A DNA stretch of 64,000 bases from Flavobacterium sp. KS-LB2 (GCF_036895565.1 NZ_CP145904.1:1054001-1118000); one strand, 5' to 3'; shown: positions 36,399-45,590, counted from the first letter of the stretch. Made by a program: numbers and translations. The notes: generated from the sequence alone by a model not told the origin.

Positions 36399-37166
36399 TT
36401 ATTTTTTCTTTAGAACTTTATATTCTTCATAACATCCGCTTATTGCGTCCATTATTTGTAAGTCATTAGCTGTTTTTATAAACGATTCAGAGTAGTTACA
36501 ACGTTGCAGAATTTCAGCTATTTCATTTTTATCAACACCTAAAAGAACAGATATTGTTTCTCTGTCAAATTTAGATTCCAAAAGATTTCGTACCGTATCA
36601 TCTTTTTTCATTTCTTTCAGTTTTTTGAGCTCTTTTGGATTTTTTCCAAAGAAATTGTAGAGCATATCTGCTGGATTGAATATGGAACCCAGTACTCTTC
36701 CAAATGCATTTGGAGAATATTCACCAGCTTCGTATCCTTGTGTTAAACCTGAAATACTGTACCTGTAATTTTCTTTTACGGGTATAATTTTAGTATCTAC
36801 TTCAAGATATCCTGTCAGATTGAAAGGTCTAATTACCACTTCTTCAAGTGCAATTGCTTTTTCAGTAAGTTGAATTTTAGTGCTTTTATTTTTTATCCAG
36901 TCATTTGTTACACGAACCCGTAAGGATTGAAAACCAAGACTTGTAATGTGCAGCGTATCATTTACTTGAACATCTATCTCAAAGTATCCTCCGGCGTTAG
37001 TTGTAGCACCACGGACTTTATTAATATTTATGATGTTTACACTTGATAGGGGCTCTTTTGTTGTATTGCTGAGAATTAAACCGTCAACTTTATGAGAAGG
37101 TTCTTGAACTTGAGCATGTACTGTTATGGACAGTATTAAAAATAAAAAAACTACAAAATATTTCAT
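36399..37166 (-). CDS. Secreted carboxypeptidase-regulatory-like (CarboxypepD_reg) domain protein
   Basis: This 255-residue exported protein (signal to about 18) has an N-terminal beta-sandwich typical of TonB-receptor plug extensions: VDGLILSNTTKEPLSSVNII, GATTNAGGYFEIDVQVNDTL and ITSLGFQSLRVRV, about 24-110. The remaining 140 residues are helical and unrecognised (KELKKLKEMKKDD, LLGVDKNEIAEILQRCNYS). No barrel follows, so it is a stand-alone member rather than a truncated TonB receptor. Confidence 0.82.
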   Translation of the reverse strand: MKYFVVFLFLILSITVHAQVQEPSHKVDGLILSNTTKEPLSSVNIININKVRGATTNAGGYFEIDVQVNDTLHITSLGFQSLRVRVTNDWIKNKSTKIQLTEKAIALEEVVIRPFNLTGYLEVDTKIIPVKENYRYSISGLTQGYEAGEYSPNAFGRVLGSIFNPADMLYNFFGKNPKELKKLKEMKKDDTVRNLLESKFDRETISVLLGVDKNEIAEILQRCNYSESFIKTANDLQIMDAISGCYEEYKVLKKK

Positions 37167-37249
37167 AAATTGATTTAAGACTTTAAAAGTAATAAATCAA
37201 GATTAAATATTTTGTAGTTCCAGTATAATTATAAGAAAATTAACTAAAG

Positions 37250-39172
37250 TTAGTCTCTTCTTGGTCTTCTTGGTCTTGGTGCGTCACCAAAGCTTTCAGA
37301 ACGTCTAGGTGCTCTGTCAGATGAACCTTCAGTTCTAGGTCTGTCAGATGAAAAACCACCTTCTCTTCTTGGAGCAGATCCTCTGTCGCTTCTAAAACCA
37401 CCTTCTCTTGGAGCTGAGTTTCTATCGCTTCTAAATCCACCACCTGAGCCTTCTCTTCTTGGGGCAAAACTTCCTTCTCTTCTTGGAGCTGAATTTCTTC
37501 CTCCGCCAAAACTTCCACCAGAGCTTCTTCCGTTGTGATCACGTCTTCCACCACCGTCATTTTTAGAAATTTCAACATTGATTCTACGTCCTTCTAATTG
37601 TACGTTGTTCAATATTTCCATTACTTTATCAGTGTGTTCTGGATCAGTGTTAAAGAAAGAGAAACCTTCTTTTACATCTACTTTGAAAACGTCATCACGA
37701 CCTAAGTCTAATGTCTCTTTCAAGTAATCTTTCAATGACATCCAATCAAAGTTATCTCTTGAACCTATGTTCACAAAATATCTTGTTGCACCGCCATTGT
37801 TATTTTCTCTAGGTTCTCTGTCGTCGCTTCTTTCGCGTCTTTCCCCTGATTGAGATGAAATGTCTCTCGTTTTCTTGTAATAATTGATAAAACGATTAAA
37901 TTCAACCGATACCATTTTCTTGATTAATTCCTCTTTAGATAAACCTTCAAGAACGCTATTAATTGCAGGAAGATAGTTGTCAATTTCATGATCAACTTCA
38001 GTGTCTTTAATTTTAGTAGCTAAGTGTAATAATTGGATTTCGCAAATTTCAATTCCAGATGGGATTGTTTTTTCCTCAAACTTTTGTTTGATGATCCTTT
38101 CAATTGAAGAAATCTTACGCAATTCGCTTTTAGTTACGATTACGATAGAAGTACCTAATTTTCCAGCACGACCAGTACGTCCAGAACGGTGGTTGTAGGT
38201 TTCAATTTCGTCAGGTAATTGATAGTTTACTACGTGAGTAATGTTGTCTACGTCAATTCCACGAGCTGCAACATCTGTAGCAACAAGCATTTGGATTTGT
38301 CTTCCTCTAAAAGATTTCATTACACCATCACGTTGCGCTTGAGATAAATCTCCGTGCAATGCAGCAGCGCTGTATCCGTCTTCAATTAATTTTTCAGCAA
38401 CAGCTTGTGTGTCGCGTTTTGTTCTACAGAAAACTACTGAGAAAATGTCTGGATTAGCATCAGCTAAACGTTTCAAAGCTTCGTAACGGTCACGCGCATT
38501 TACAAGGTAAAATTCGTGAGAAACGGTAGCTGAACCTGAATTTTTAGCTCCAACTGTAATTTCAATTGGATCTTTCATGAATTGTTTTCCAATACGTGCT
38601 ACTTCAGCAGGCATTGTTGCAGAGAATAACCATGTATTTTTTTCATCTGGCGTAGTAGAAAGGATATTTACGATATCTTCGTAGAAACCCATGTTCAACA
38701 TTTCGTCAGCTTCATCTAGAATACAAAAACTAATTTGAGAGATGTTTACCAATCCTCTATTAATCATGTCTTGCATTCTTCCTGGAGTTGCTACAATAAT
38801 TTGTGCGCCTCTTTTTATGTCTCTCGCTTGCTCAGTAATGCTAGCTCCACCGTAAACTGCTACCACATTAATACCTTTTTCGTATTTAGAGTAGTTTTTA
38901 ATTTCGTTGGTAATCTGCAAACAAAGTTCACGTGTTGGAGATAAAATTAATGCTTGTGTGTTTCTGTTGTTGGCATCAATTTTCTGAATAACTGGAAAAC
39001 CAAATGCTGCCGTTTTCCCTGTCCCTGTCTGAGCCAACGCAACCATATCTGTGTCTTTTTCCAATAATAGGGGAATCGCTTTCTCCTGTACTTCGGTCGG
39101 ATTTTCAAATCCTAGATCTAAAATCGCCTTCAGTAACGATTCACTCAATCCTAATTGTTCAAATTTATTCAT
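37250..39172 (-). CDS. DEAD-box ATP-dependent RNA helicase with Arg/Gly-rich tail
   Basis: From the ATG at 39172 this is a 640-residue helicase. Motifs in order are the Q-motif (FENPTEVQEKAIP), I (ALAQTGTGKTAAFG), Ia (PTRELCLQ), II (LDEADEML), III (SATMP), V (ATDVAARGIDV) and VI (HRSGRTGRAG). A DbpA/CsdA-type RNA-binding domain lies near residues 470-545 (RYFVNIGSRDNF ... EGRRINVEISKND). The last 95 residues are RRE, GGG and FRSDR repeats, an RNA-binding disordered tail. Such helicases unwind structured RNA during ribosome assembly or cold growth. The longer frame to 39196 is not supported because of the promoter element. Confidence 0.95.
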   Translation of the reverse strand: MNKFEQLGLSESLLKAILDLGFENPTEVQEKAIPLLLEKDTDMVALAQTGTGKTAAFGFPVIQKIDANNRNTQALILSPTRELCLQITNEIKNYSKYEKGINVVAVYGGASITEQARDIKRGAQIIVATPGRMQDMINRGLVNISQISFCILDEADEMLNMGFYEDIVNILSTTPDEKNTWLFSATMPAEVARIGKQFMKDPIEITVGAKNSGSATVSHEFYLVNARDRYEALKRLADANPDIFSVVFCRTKRDTQAVAEKLIEDGYSAAALHGDLSQAQRDGVMKSFRGRQIQMLVATDVAARGIDVDNITHVVNYQLPDEIETYNHRSGRTGRAGKLGTSIVIVTKSELRKISSIERIIKQKFEEKTIPSGIEICEIQLLHLATKIKDTEVDHEIDNYLPAINSVLEGLSKEELIKKMVSVEFNRFINYYKKTRDISSQSGERRERSDDREPRENNNGGATRYFVNIGSRDNFDWMSLKDYLKETLDLGRDDVFKVDVKEGFSFFNTDPEHTDKVMEILNNVQLEGRRINVEISKNDGGGRRDHNGRSSGGSFGGGRNSAPRREGSFAPRREGSGGGFRSDRNSAPREGGFRSDRGSAPRREGGFSSDRPRTEGSSDRAPRRSESFGDAPRPRRPRRD

Positions 39173-39193
39173 ATGTATTTTTAAAATAGGGTG

Positions 39194-39201
39194 CAAAATT
39201 A
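39194..39201 (-). promoter_or_regulatory. -7 element for the helicase gene
   Basis: TAATTTTG on the minus strand matches TAnnTTTG and ends about 21 bp before the ATG at 39172. It excludes the alternative start at 39196. Confidence 0.55.
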
Positions 39202-39376
39202 CTGTTAATAATCGATATAAACTAATGCTATTTTAAGATTTAATATTTTATTATAATTTGATTATCAGAAAGTTATATTTTATATTTGTGAATTATACTT
39301 TTTGATTTGGGATTTTAGTGTGAAATTACGCTATGGAATTTGTTTTTTTGTTATAAAAATGTTGTATTAGAAGCTT

Positions 39377-39955
39377 TTATTTGTTCTGCATTAAAAAATC
39401 AATTAATTGCTGTGTTGCTTTTCCTCTGTGGCTTATTTTATTTTTTATATCCAATGACAATTGGGCAAAAGTTTCTTGATATTCTTCTGGTTTGAAAATT
39501 GGATCGTAACCAAAGCCTTGATTGCCAATTTTTTCTATAGTAATCTCACCCTTTGCAATTCCTGTAAAAAGGTATTGTTCTCCGCTTAAATTTAGTGCAA
39601 TCACGGTTTTAAAATGTGCTTTTCTATTGCTTTTCTTGGATAAGGATTCTAATAATTTATTCATATTATCATCAGAATTGCGTTGTTCTCCTGCATATCT
39701 AGCAGAATAAACGCCAGGTTCACCGTTCAGCGCATCTACTTCTAGTCCAGTGTCATCAGCAAAACAATTGTAACCATATTTTTGAGTAACATAATTGGCT
39801 TTTAGAACTGCATTGCCTTCAATTGTAGCAGCAGTTTCTGGAATCTCTTCATGACATCCGATACTTTCTAAACTAAGAATTTCAATAGTTTCAGGAAGCA
39901 TACTTTGTATTTCGAGTATTTTGTTTTTATTGTTGGAAGCGAAAACAAGTTGCAT
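39377..39955 (-). CDS. rdgB: Non-canonical purine NTP pyrophosphatase (RdgB/HAM1 family)
   Basis: From the ATG at 39955 this is a 192-residue enzyme that removes dITP, ITP and XTP from the nucleotide pool. It begins MQLVFASNNKNKILEIQ, the family's SxNxxK substrate motif, and continues ETAATIEGNAVLKANYV, CFADDTGLEVDALNG and GEPGVYSARYAG, with NQGFGYDPIF and SHRGKATQQL. The frame extends to 40009, but the added residues are not family-like and a promoter element sits between. Confidence 0.93.
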   Translation of the reverse strand: MQLVFASNNKNKILEIQSMLPETIEILSLESIGCHEEIPETAATIEGNAVLKANYVTQKYGYNCFADDTGLEVDALNGEPGVYSARYAGEQRNSDDNMNKLLESLSKKSNRKAHFKTVIALNLSGEQYLFTGIAKGEITIEKIGNQGFGYDPIFKPEEYQETFAQLSLDIKNKISHRGKATQQLIDFLMQNK

Positions 39956-39980
39956 TTTGTTGATTTTAATGTTGCACTTC

Positions 39981-39988
39981 AAAGATAC
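39981..39988 (-). promoter_or_regulatory. -7 element for rdgB
   Basis: TATCTTTG on the minus strand matches TAnnTTTG, 25 bp before the ATG at 39955. Confidence 0.55.
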
Positions 39989-40149
39989 ATTTTTTTTACA
40001 GGATGTCAATTGCAGCCTGAAAAGCCTATTGATAAGTAGATCCCGTCGTGTATAGGTTAAAGAATGTGTGTAATTGTAATTAATCGAAAGTCAATGCGTT
40101 AATTAATAGTTAAAATGCTGTTTTCTAATGATTTAACTAATGTAAATTG

Positions 40150-40157
40150 TATCTTTG
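40150..40157 (+). promoter_or_regulatory. -7 element of small-RNA unit 1
   Basis: TATCTTTG is followed by GGTGTGGTTTTGATTAAT, which is conserved in unit 2 at the same distance from its promoter. The upstream part (CGTTAAT...AGTTAAA...CTGTTTT) is also shared by both units. Confidence 0.65.
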
Positions 40158-40162
40158 GGTGT

Positions 40163-40301
40163 GGTTTTGATTAATCACTTGAATAAAAACTATCTGCAAG
40201 GAGAAGAGTATTCAAATTGTCATTTCATACTGAACGGTATGTTTGATGAATGGTAAATCAAAATTTACAATCGGAGGCCCTTTAAAAAGGCCTCCTTTTT
40301 T
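40163..40301 (+). ncRNA. Putative small RNA, tandem unit 1
   Basis: The transcript would begin about 6 bases after the -7 box and end at the terminator GGAGGCC/GGCCTCC (40273-40279 with 40289-40295) plus its T-run, giving about 139 nt. It contains the stem CATAC/GTATG (40226-40230 with 40237-40241), then the box GTTTGATGAATGGTAAATCA. Unit 2 has the same order of parts. No protein gene of ordinary size fits, and its products and targets are unknown. It could match a known flavobacterial RNA family such as Flavo-1, which I could not test. Confidence 0.6.
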
Positions 40302-40456
40302 GTGGTTTATTTTATGGTCTTAATTTTTTAAGTAAGAATCAAAAGATATTTTCAATAGATGAAACTATTATTTAATTGTAATTTTTATGTTGCAAACGAG
40401 CGCGTTAATCATGAGTTAAACATCTGTTTTTCAATGATTTGATTTTATTTTAATTG

Positions 40457-40464
40457 TATCTTTG
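40457..40464 (+). promoter_or_regulatory. -7 element of small-RNA unit 2
   Basis: TATCTTTG is followed by AGTGTGGTTTTGATTAAT, nearly identical to the sequence after the unit 1 promoter. Confidence 0.65.
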
Positions 40465-40469
40465 AGTGT

Positions 40470-40611
40470 GGTTTTGATTAATTACTTGAGTATGTCAATC
40501 TTGCAATAAGATATGATAATTCAATAGTCAGCTATACGAGTAAAAGTATCAGTTTGATAATGGTAAATCAGAATCAACAACTGGAGGACTTTAAAGGTCC
40601 TCCTTTTTTTT
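40470..40611 (+). ncRNA. Putative small RNA, tandem unit 2
   Basis: This diverged copy of unit 1 would give about 142 nt. It starts near 40470 and ends at the terminator GGAGGAC/GTCCTCC (40583-40589 with 40597-40603) followed by eight T residues. An ATAC/GTAT stem (40534-40537 with 40546-40549) again precedes the box GTTTGATAATGGTAAATCA. The middle of the unit is poorly conserved while the promoter, 5' end, stem, box and terminator are kept. The terminator lies 4 bp from the convergent glutamate-synthase-like gene. Confidence 0.6.
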
Positions 40612-40614
40612 GTT

Positions 40615-42123
40615 TTAATGTTTTCGGACACTTTTTAAATTATCAGGAAAATACAAATCAGATAGATGGCTAAATTCATCACCGCGCATGAATATATTAA
40701 TATCCACATCGGCAAAACTTTTTTTGCCTGCAGCTGCAAGAAGTTCGTTTGCTGCGTGTAAGGTGTTTTTATGAAAATAATAGACACGCTCTGATTTGTC
40801 CGCTACAACCAATCCTTTCATTAGCATTTTATCTTGTGTAGCAACTCCGGTTGGACATTGGTTAGTATTACAGCGTAATGCTTGAATGCAACCTAATGAA
40901 AACATAAATCCACGTGCGCTATTACACATGTCAGCACCAAGCGCTACAGCTCTAAGGATTGAATATCCTGAAATGATTTTACCACTACAAATGACACGTA
41001 TTTTATCTCTGATTTCTAATCGTACTAATGTTTTGTTTACAAAAATAAGTGCTGGTTCAAATGGCATTCCCACGCCATCAGAAAATTCAAGCGGTGCGGT
41101 ACCAGTTCCACCTTCGGCACCATCAACGGTGATGAAATCGGGAAAACAATTTTGAGAAATCATTTCTTCGCAAATCATTTCAAATTCTCGTGTTTCGCCA
41201 ATACATAATTTAAAACCAATAGGTTTCCCATTGGATAGTAATCGTAATTTTGCTATAAATTTCACCAAACTTTTAGTGTCTGAAAATGCAGTATGGCTGG
41301 GAGGAGAAAGTATTGTAGTATGGGGTTTTACGCCTCTTATTGTAGCTATTTGTTCGGTGTTTTTTGCAGCGGGTAATACGCCTCCATGCCCTGGTTTTGC
41401 ACCTTGCGATAATTTAATTTCTATCATTTTTACCTCTGGAAGATTCGCTTTTTTGGCAAATTTAGCTTCATCAAAACTACCTCTTTCATCGCGGCAACCA
41501 AAATATCCAGTTCCTATTTGCCAACAAACATCACCGCCTTGTAGATGAAATTCAGTTAATCCACCTTCGCCAGTATTATGATAAAAGGTACCTTTTTGAG
41601 CTCCTTTGTTTAATGCGATGATGGCATTTTCGCTCAATGAACCAAAACTCATGGCAGATATGTTTAATAATGACGCAAGATAAGGTTGTTTACAGTTTGA
41701 GCCTCCAATAAGTACTCGTGGTAATTCTTCATTGACTGCTGTAGGGAAAATGGAATGTTTAATTCCTTCGTAACTGGATTGATTTAAGTTTAATTGTGTT
41801 CCAAAAGGGATTGTTGAATCGATATTTTTGGCTCTTTGATACACAAGTGAACGCTGATTTCTGGAGAAGGGTTTTCCATCTGTGGAGCGTTCTATAAAAT
41901 ATTGTTGAATTTCAGGAGCTATCATTTCAAATAAATACCTGAAGTAACCCAAAACTGGAAAGTTTCTTAAAATGGCATGCTTGGTTTGAATGCTGTTTGC
42001 GATGCCAACTAGAATTATAGTTACAATTGTTAAAGGAAAAAAAATGCTATACTTGTAAAAATAAGCAATAGTTGAACTTAAAAATAAGAGTATAATCCCA
42101 AAAATAAAAAATTGCTTTCTCAT
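40615..42123 (-). CDS. FMN-binding glutamate-synthase-domain protein, membrane anchored
   Basis: This 502-residue protein has two N-terminal hydrophobic helices (about 5-45) and a glutamate-synthase-type TIM barrel: SAMSFGSLSENAIIALNKGA, KPGHGGVLPAAK, FITVDGAEGGTGTAPLEFSD and a cluster CIQALRCNTNQC with the C-x5-C-x4-C spacing of the GltB 3Fe-4S site. It lacks the glutaminase domain of full GltB, so it probably channels reduction by FMN and an iron-sulfur centre on another substrate. Related stand-alone proteins are common in Bacteroidota, and the true reaction is not known to me. Confidence 0.88.
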   Translation of the reverse strand: MRKQFFIFGIILLFLSSTIAYFYKYSIFFPLTIVTIILVGIANSIQTKHAILRNFPVLGYFRYLFEMIAPEIQQYFIERSTDGKPFSRNQRSLVYQRAKNIDSTIPFGTQLNLNQSSYEGIKHSIFPTAVNEELPRVLIGGSNCKQPYLASLLNISAMSFGSLSENAIIALNKGAQKGTFYHNTGEGGLTEFHLQGGDVCWQIGTGYFGCRDERGSFDEAKFAKKANLPEVKMIEIKLSQGAKPGHGGVLPAAKNTEQIATIRGVKPHTTILSPPSHTAFSDTKSLVKFIAKLRLLSNGKPIGFKLCIGETREFEMICEEMISQNCFPDFITVDGAEGGTGTAPLEFSDGVGMPFEPALIFVNKTLVRLEIRDKIRVICSGKIISGYSILRAVALGADMCNSARGFMFSLGCIQALRCNTNQCPTGVATQDKMLMKGLVVADKSERVYYFHKNTLHAANELLAAAGKKSFADVDINIFMRGDEFSHLSDLYFPDNLKSVRKH

Positions 42124-42341
42124 ATTATTTATAGTTTAATAACGTCTAAATTAGTTAGAATTTTCTAATTTTTTAATAGTTTTGTATCACTTGTCGAATT
42201 GATTTTAATAATTTTTAGATTTTAAAACAATCTGAGAGAAGTTGAGAGTAGTTGTTAATTATTTAATTATTGTAATTTTTTTGATTAATGCAAAACCAAT
42301 TGTTTTAATTAGACGTAAATTAAGAAAAAATAGTACTATAG

Positions 42342-44723
42342 ATGAATTTTAAGAATTGTAAAATACAAATAAGCAGACCCTTCTTCTTGCTAATTTTCTT
42401 TTTTTTAAGTTTTGTTATCCAAGCCCAGTATGTTATAACAAATGATTCTCAATTTAAAGATGGAGTTTCGTTGCATAAGTATGCTAAAATTGTAAATGTA
42501 GGGCAACGCAATTATACGATACACGAAATTATTAAGGATACCTCTCTAAAATTTGAACCATTACTCCTTGAAAATAAAGATCTAGGATTTACGGATGATA
42601 ATTACTGGTTGGTTTTTGAGGTTGTAAATAACACAAAGAGTGATCTTGTACCATTTATAGAGACGTCTAGACCAATAGTAGATGTTGCTGAATTGTATGT
42701 TATTGATCCAAATGGGGAAATTGAGTTGTTAAAAAGTGGCGATTTAATACCTTTTAAAGAACGATCATTAAACTCTAGAAAGACCCTATTTAGGCCAGTT
42801 TTAGAGCCTAATGAAGTTACTCGGTTTTATCTTCATTTGAAAAGTGATGGGGAGGTAATTAATGCTCCGATTTATTTTAAGCCGGCAGAAAAAGAATTGG
42901 AAATCACTTCGTTTGAACAATTTATTTTTGGCGTTTTTTATGGTATTTTGTTTATCGCGGCAATTATATATATGTTCTTTTATTTTGCAATGAAAGAAAG
43001 AAGTTTTTTGTTTTATAGTTTATACGTTACTTTTATTGGTTTACTACAATTCTCTGTTGATGGCTATTTTTATCAATATTTTGCTCCAAATAACGGTTGG
43101 TTGTCTTCTCATTCAGTGATACTATTTGCTACAGTGGCAAACTTTTTTTTAGGGAAATATTCTCAAGTATTTTTAAATATCAAAAAATATAGTTTTCTTA
43201 TTTATCGAATGTATTATACTCAATACGTATTAAACTTGCTTTGTATTATTGCGTTGTTGGCATATCCACCATCTCTTAAATTCTTGTATCCAATTGCTAA
43301 TATACTAGGACTGTTTTTATTATTGCTTATTATTGTTTCTATTACAGTAGTTTACTTTAGAACAAAAAAAATTGACAAGTTTTTTTCCATTGGTGTTTTT
43401 TTCTTGATTAGCGGATTTGTAATTTTTATATTAAAGAATTTTAGTGTTTTGCCATCTGTTTTTTGGACAGACAATAGTTCCAAATTAGGTACTGGTCTAG
43501 AAGTAATATTTCTTTCGCTTTCAATGGCGAATTTAATTAGAAATCTTAAAAATGAAAAAAATGAACTTAATCGACTAGCTTTAGTTCGGTCTGAAGAAAT
43601 GAATGACTTGAAAACTTATTTTTTATCAAATATCAGTCATGAATTAAGAACGCCTTTGAACGCAATTTTGAATATGATTGATTCAATTTCTGGCGAGGTT
43701 CAAGATGATAAAATCAGAAGGAATTGCCAAATCATAAAGTATTCCTCTCATAGTTTATTGAGTTCTGTTAATGATATTTTAGATTTTTCTAAAATTGAGA
43801 AAAAAGAATTAAAATTAGAATCCGTAAAGTTTGATCCAGCAAGAGTTATAGAAAATTTAAAAAACAATGCTGTTAATAGAGCGAATGATCAAGGATTAGA
43901 GTTTCAATTTTCAAAATCAGATACAATTCCTAATTTTTTAATTGGCGATGTAACCCGATTGGTTCAAGTTATAAATAATGTATTAAACAATGCTATTAAG
44001 TTTACTTCCAAAGGTTTTGTGAAATTTGATGTAGGCTGTACTATTAACGATAATAATCGCGCTAGTTTGAAATTTACTATTTCAGATTCAGGTGTGGGAA
44101 TTCCTAAAGATAAAATGAATAGTATTTTTGATTCGTTTTCTCAAAATAGCATTGATAATAAGAGGAAATTTGGAGGACTGGGATTAGGTCTTTACATTGT
44201 AAAGACACTCGTAGATATGCAGGATGGAACTATTGAGATGGATAGCAAAGTCAATGAAGGTACAACTTGTATCATTACTTTAGATTTTGAGGTACTGCCG
44301 CAAGAAGAAAATACAGATTTTTTGGTTAAGCCAACAGTATATGATTTAGGAGGCAAATCTATTTTAGTAGTTGAAGACAATCCGATTAACCAAATGGTTG
44401 TTAAAATGATTACAAAAAAATGGATGAACACTACTGTAGTTTATGCTAACAATGGTCAGGAATGCTTAGATGCTTTCAAGGAAAACCATTTTGATATTGT
44501 GTTAATGGATCTTCAAATGCCAGTGATGGATGGCTACGAAGCAACTATAGCGATTAGAAATGGGGAAGCAGGAGTCGCTAATGCTTCTGTCCCCATTATT
44601 GCAGTAACCGCTGATGTAATGGAAAGTACTAAATTACGTGTTGCAGAAATTGGGATGAATCATTATTTATCTAAACCAATCAAGAATGATACTTTATATC
44701 GTGCTGTAAAAAATTTAGTTTAA
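42342..44723 (+). CDS. Hybrid sensor histidine kinase/response regulator with 7TM-DISM input
   Basis: This 793-residue protein has a signal peptide (1-28), an extracellular 7TMR-DISMED2 domain (about 40-185, often carbohydrate-like ligand sensing), seven membrane helices (about 195-400), a HisKA domain with H433 (FLSNISHELRTPLN), a HATPase domain (NNVLNNAIKF, SDSGVGIP, FGGLGLGLYIVK) and a C-terminal receiver with D723 (DIVLMDLQMPVMDGYEA). It can relay phosphate internally; no separate output gene is adjacent. Its stop overlaps the convergent NYN gene by four bases. Confidence 0.92.
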   Translation: MNFKNCKIQISRPFFLLIFFFLSFVIQAQYVITNDSQFKDGVSLHKYAKIVNVGQRNYTIHEIIKDTSLKFEPLLLENKDLGFTDDNYWLVFEVVNNTKSDLVPFIETSRPIVDVAELYVIDPNGEIELLKSGDLIPFKERSLNSRKTLFRPVLEPNEVTRFYLHLKSDGEVINAPIYFKPAEKELEITSFEQFIFGVFYGILFIAAIIYMFFYFAMKERSFLFYSLYVTFIGLLQFSVDGYFYQYFAPNNGWLSSHSVILFATVANFFLGKYSQVFLNIKKYSFLIYRMYYTQYVLNLLCIIALLAYPPSLKFLYPIANILGLFLLLLIIVSITVVYFRTKKIDKFFSIGVFFLISGFVIFILKNFSVLPSVFWTDNSSKLGTGLEVIFLSLSMANLIRNLKNEKNELNRLALVRSEEMNDLKTYFLSNISHELRTPLNAILNMIDSISGEVQDDKIRRNCQIIKYSSHSLLSSVNDILDFSKIEKKELKLESVKFDPARVIENLKNNAVNRANDQGLEFQFSKSDTIPNFLIGDVTRLVQVINNVLNNAIKFTSKGFVKFDVGCTINDNNRASLKFTISDSGVGIPKDKMNSIFDSFSQNSIDNKRKFGGLGLGLYIVKTLVDMQDGTIEMDSKVNEGTTCIITLDFEVLPQEENTDFLVKPTVYDLGGKSILVVEDNPINQMVVKMITKKWMNTTVVYANNGQECLDAFKENHFDIVLMDLQMPVMDGYEATIAIRNGEAGVANASVPIIAVTADVMESTKLRVAEIGMNHYLSKPIKNDTLYRAVKNLV

Positions 44724-45487
44724 TTAAAACGCAATCGTACATAAACGTGCTTAATTCCTTTTTTGTCTGAATCTCTCTCGTCGATTTCTAGAATATCAGT
44801 GAGTGATTTTAGCATAGGAGTAAGTTTAGGAAACCCATAATTTCTTGGGTCAAATTCTGGTTTTTTCTTTACAATTAGGTTCCCTACATCTCCAAGAAAT
44901 GCCCAGCCGCTATCATCACCAATGTCTTCAATGGTAGATTCTATTAACTCGATAGTTTGTAAATCAACTTTGTTTAGGCTTTTTGGAGTTGCTTTTTTAG
45001 CATCGGATGTGTTGGTTCGTTTTGGTAATTTCTTTTTGATTGCTCCGTCAAGAACTTCAATGTAAATAAATCTATCGCAAGCAACAATAAATGAATTAGG
45101 TGTTTTTTGTTCTCCAATTCCAATGACTTTCATGCCAGATTCACGAAGCCGAATTGCTAAACGTGTAAAGTCAGAATCACTGGAAACAATACAAAAACCA
45201 TCTACTTTGTCTGAATATAATAAATCCATGGCGTCTATGATCATAGCAGAATCCGATGAGTTTTTCCCCACGGTGTAGCTGTATTGCTGAATTGGTGTGA
45301 TAGCATGTTCTAATAATACACTTTTCCAGCCGCCAGCATTGGGTTTAGTCCAATCGGCATAAATACGTTTGGTGGTTGGAGTTCCAAATTTAGCAATTTC
45401 CTCCATCATGCCTTTTACATTGCTATAAGGAACATTGTCAGCATCAATGAGAACGGCCAGTTTTAATTCTTTTGTATCTTGTGACAT
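44720..45487 (-). CDS. NYN-domain (PIN-like) nuclease with C-terminal OST-HTH/LOTUS domain
   Basis: This 255-residue protein has an NYN domain at 8-150 with the acidic metal-site residues in LAVLIDADNVPYSN, NSSDSAMIIDAMDLLY and CIVSSDSDFTRLAIRL. A Lys/Thr linker is followed by an OST-HTH-like domain at about 165-252 (GDDSGWAFLGDVGNLIVKKK, FDPRNYGFPKLTPML). NYN-OST-HTH proteins (MARF1 or LabA-like) are predicted RNA endonucleases guided by an RNA-binding HTH. A TATATTTG element precedes the start. Confidence 0.88.
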   Translation of the reverse strand: MSQDTKELKLAVLIDADNVPYSNVKGMMEEIAKFGTPTTKRIYADWTKPNAGGWKSVLLEHAITPIQQYSYTVGKNSSDSAMIIDAMDLLYSDKVDGFCIVSSDSDFTRLAIRLRESGMKVIGIGEQKTPNSFIVACDRFIYIEVLDGAIKKKLPKRTNTSDAKKATPKSLNKVDLQTIELIESTIEDIGDDSGWAFLGDVGNLIVKKKPEFDPRNYGFPKLTPMLKSLTDILEIDERDSDKKGIKHVYVRLRFN

Positions 45488-45513
45488 AAATTTCTAATGT
45501 TGAAATATTTATT

Positions 45514-45521
45514 CAAATATA
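45514..45521 (-). promoter_or_regulatory. -7 element for the NYN gene
   Basis: TATATTTG on the minus strand matches TAnnTTTG, about 26 bp before the ATG at 45487. Confidence 0.5.
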
Positions 45522-45590
45522 CAAAGTTTATTGAGGATTACGTCTCGAAGTTTGAGGATTAGCCCTAGTCGTTACAAAGTTTCGGGAGGC

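Noticed and set aside
37240..37578. 112-codon frame with Glu/Leu/Val repeats antisense in frame to the helicase tail
   Set aside because: It is on the same strand but in another frame of the Arg/Gly repeat region; the repetitive composition comes from the helicase repeats.
35911..39376. Search for tRNA or rRNA genes here and across the window
   Set aside because: No cloverleaf-like or conserved rRNA segments were recognised by reading; a covariance search would be needed to exclude them fully.
40597..40611. The GGAGG/CCTCC stem as an anti-Shine-Dalgarno regulatory motif of the small RNAs
   Set aside because: It forms the terminator stem in both units, and Bacteroidota rarely use Shine-Dalgarno pairing, so base pairing with ribosome sites is not supported.
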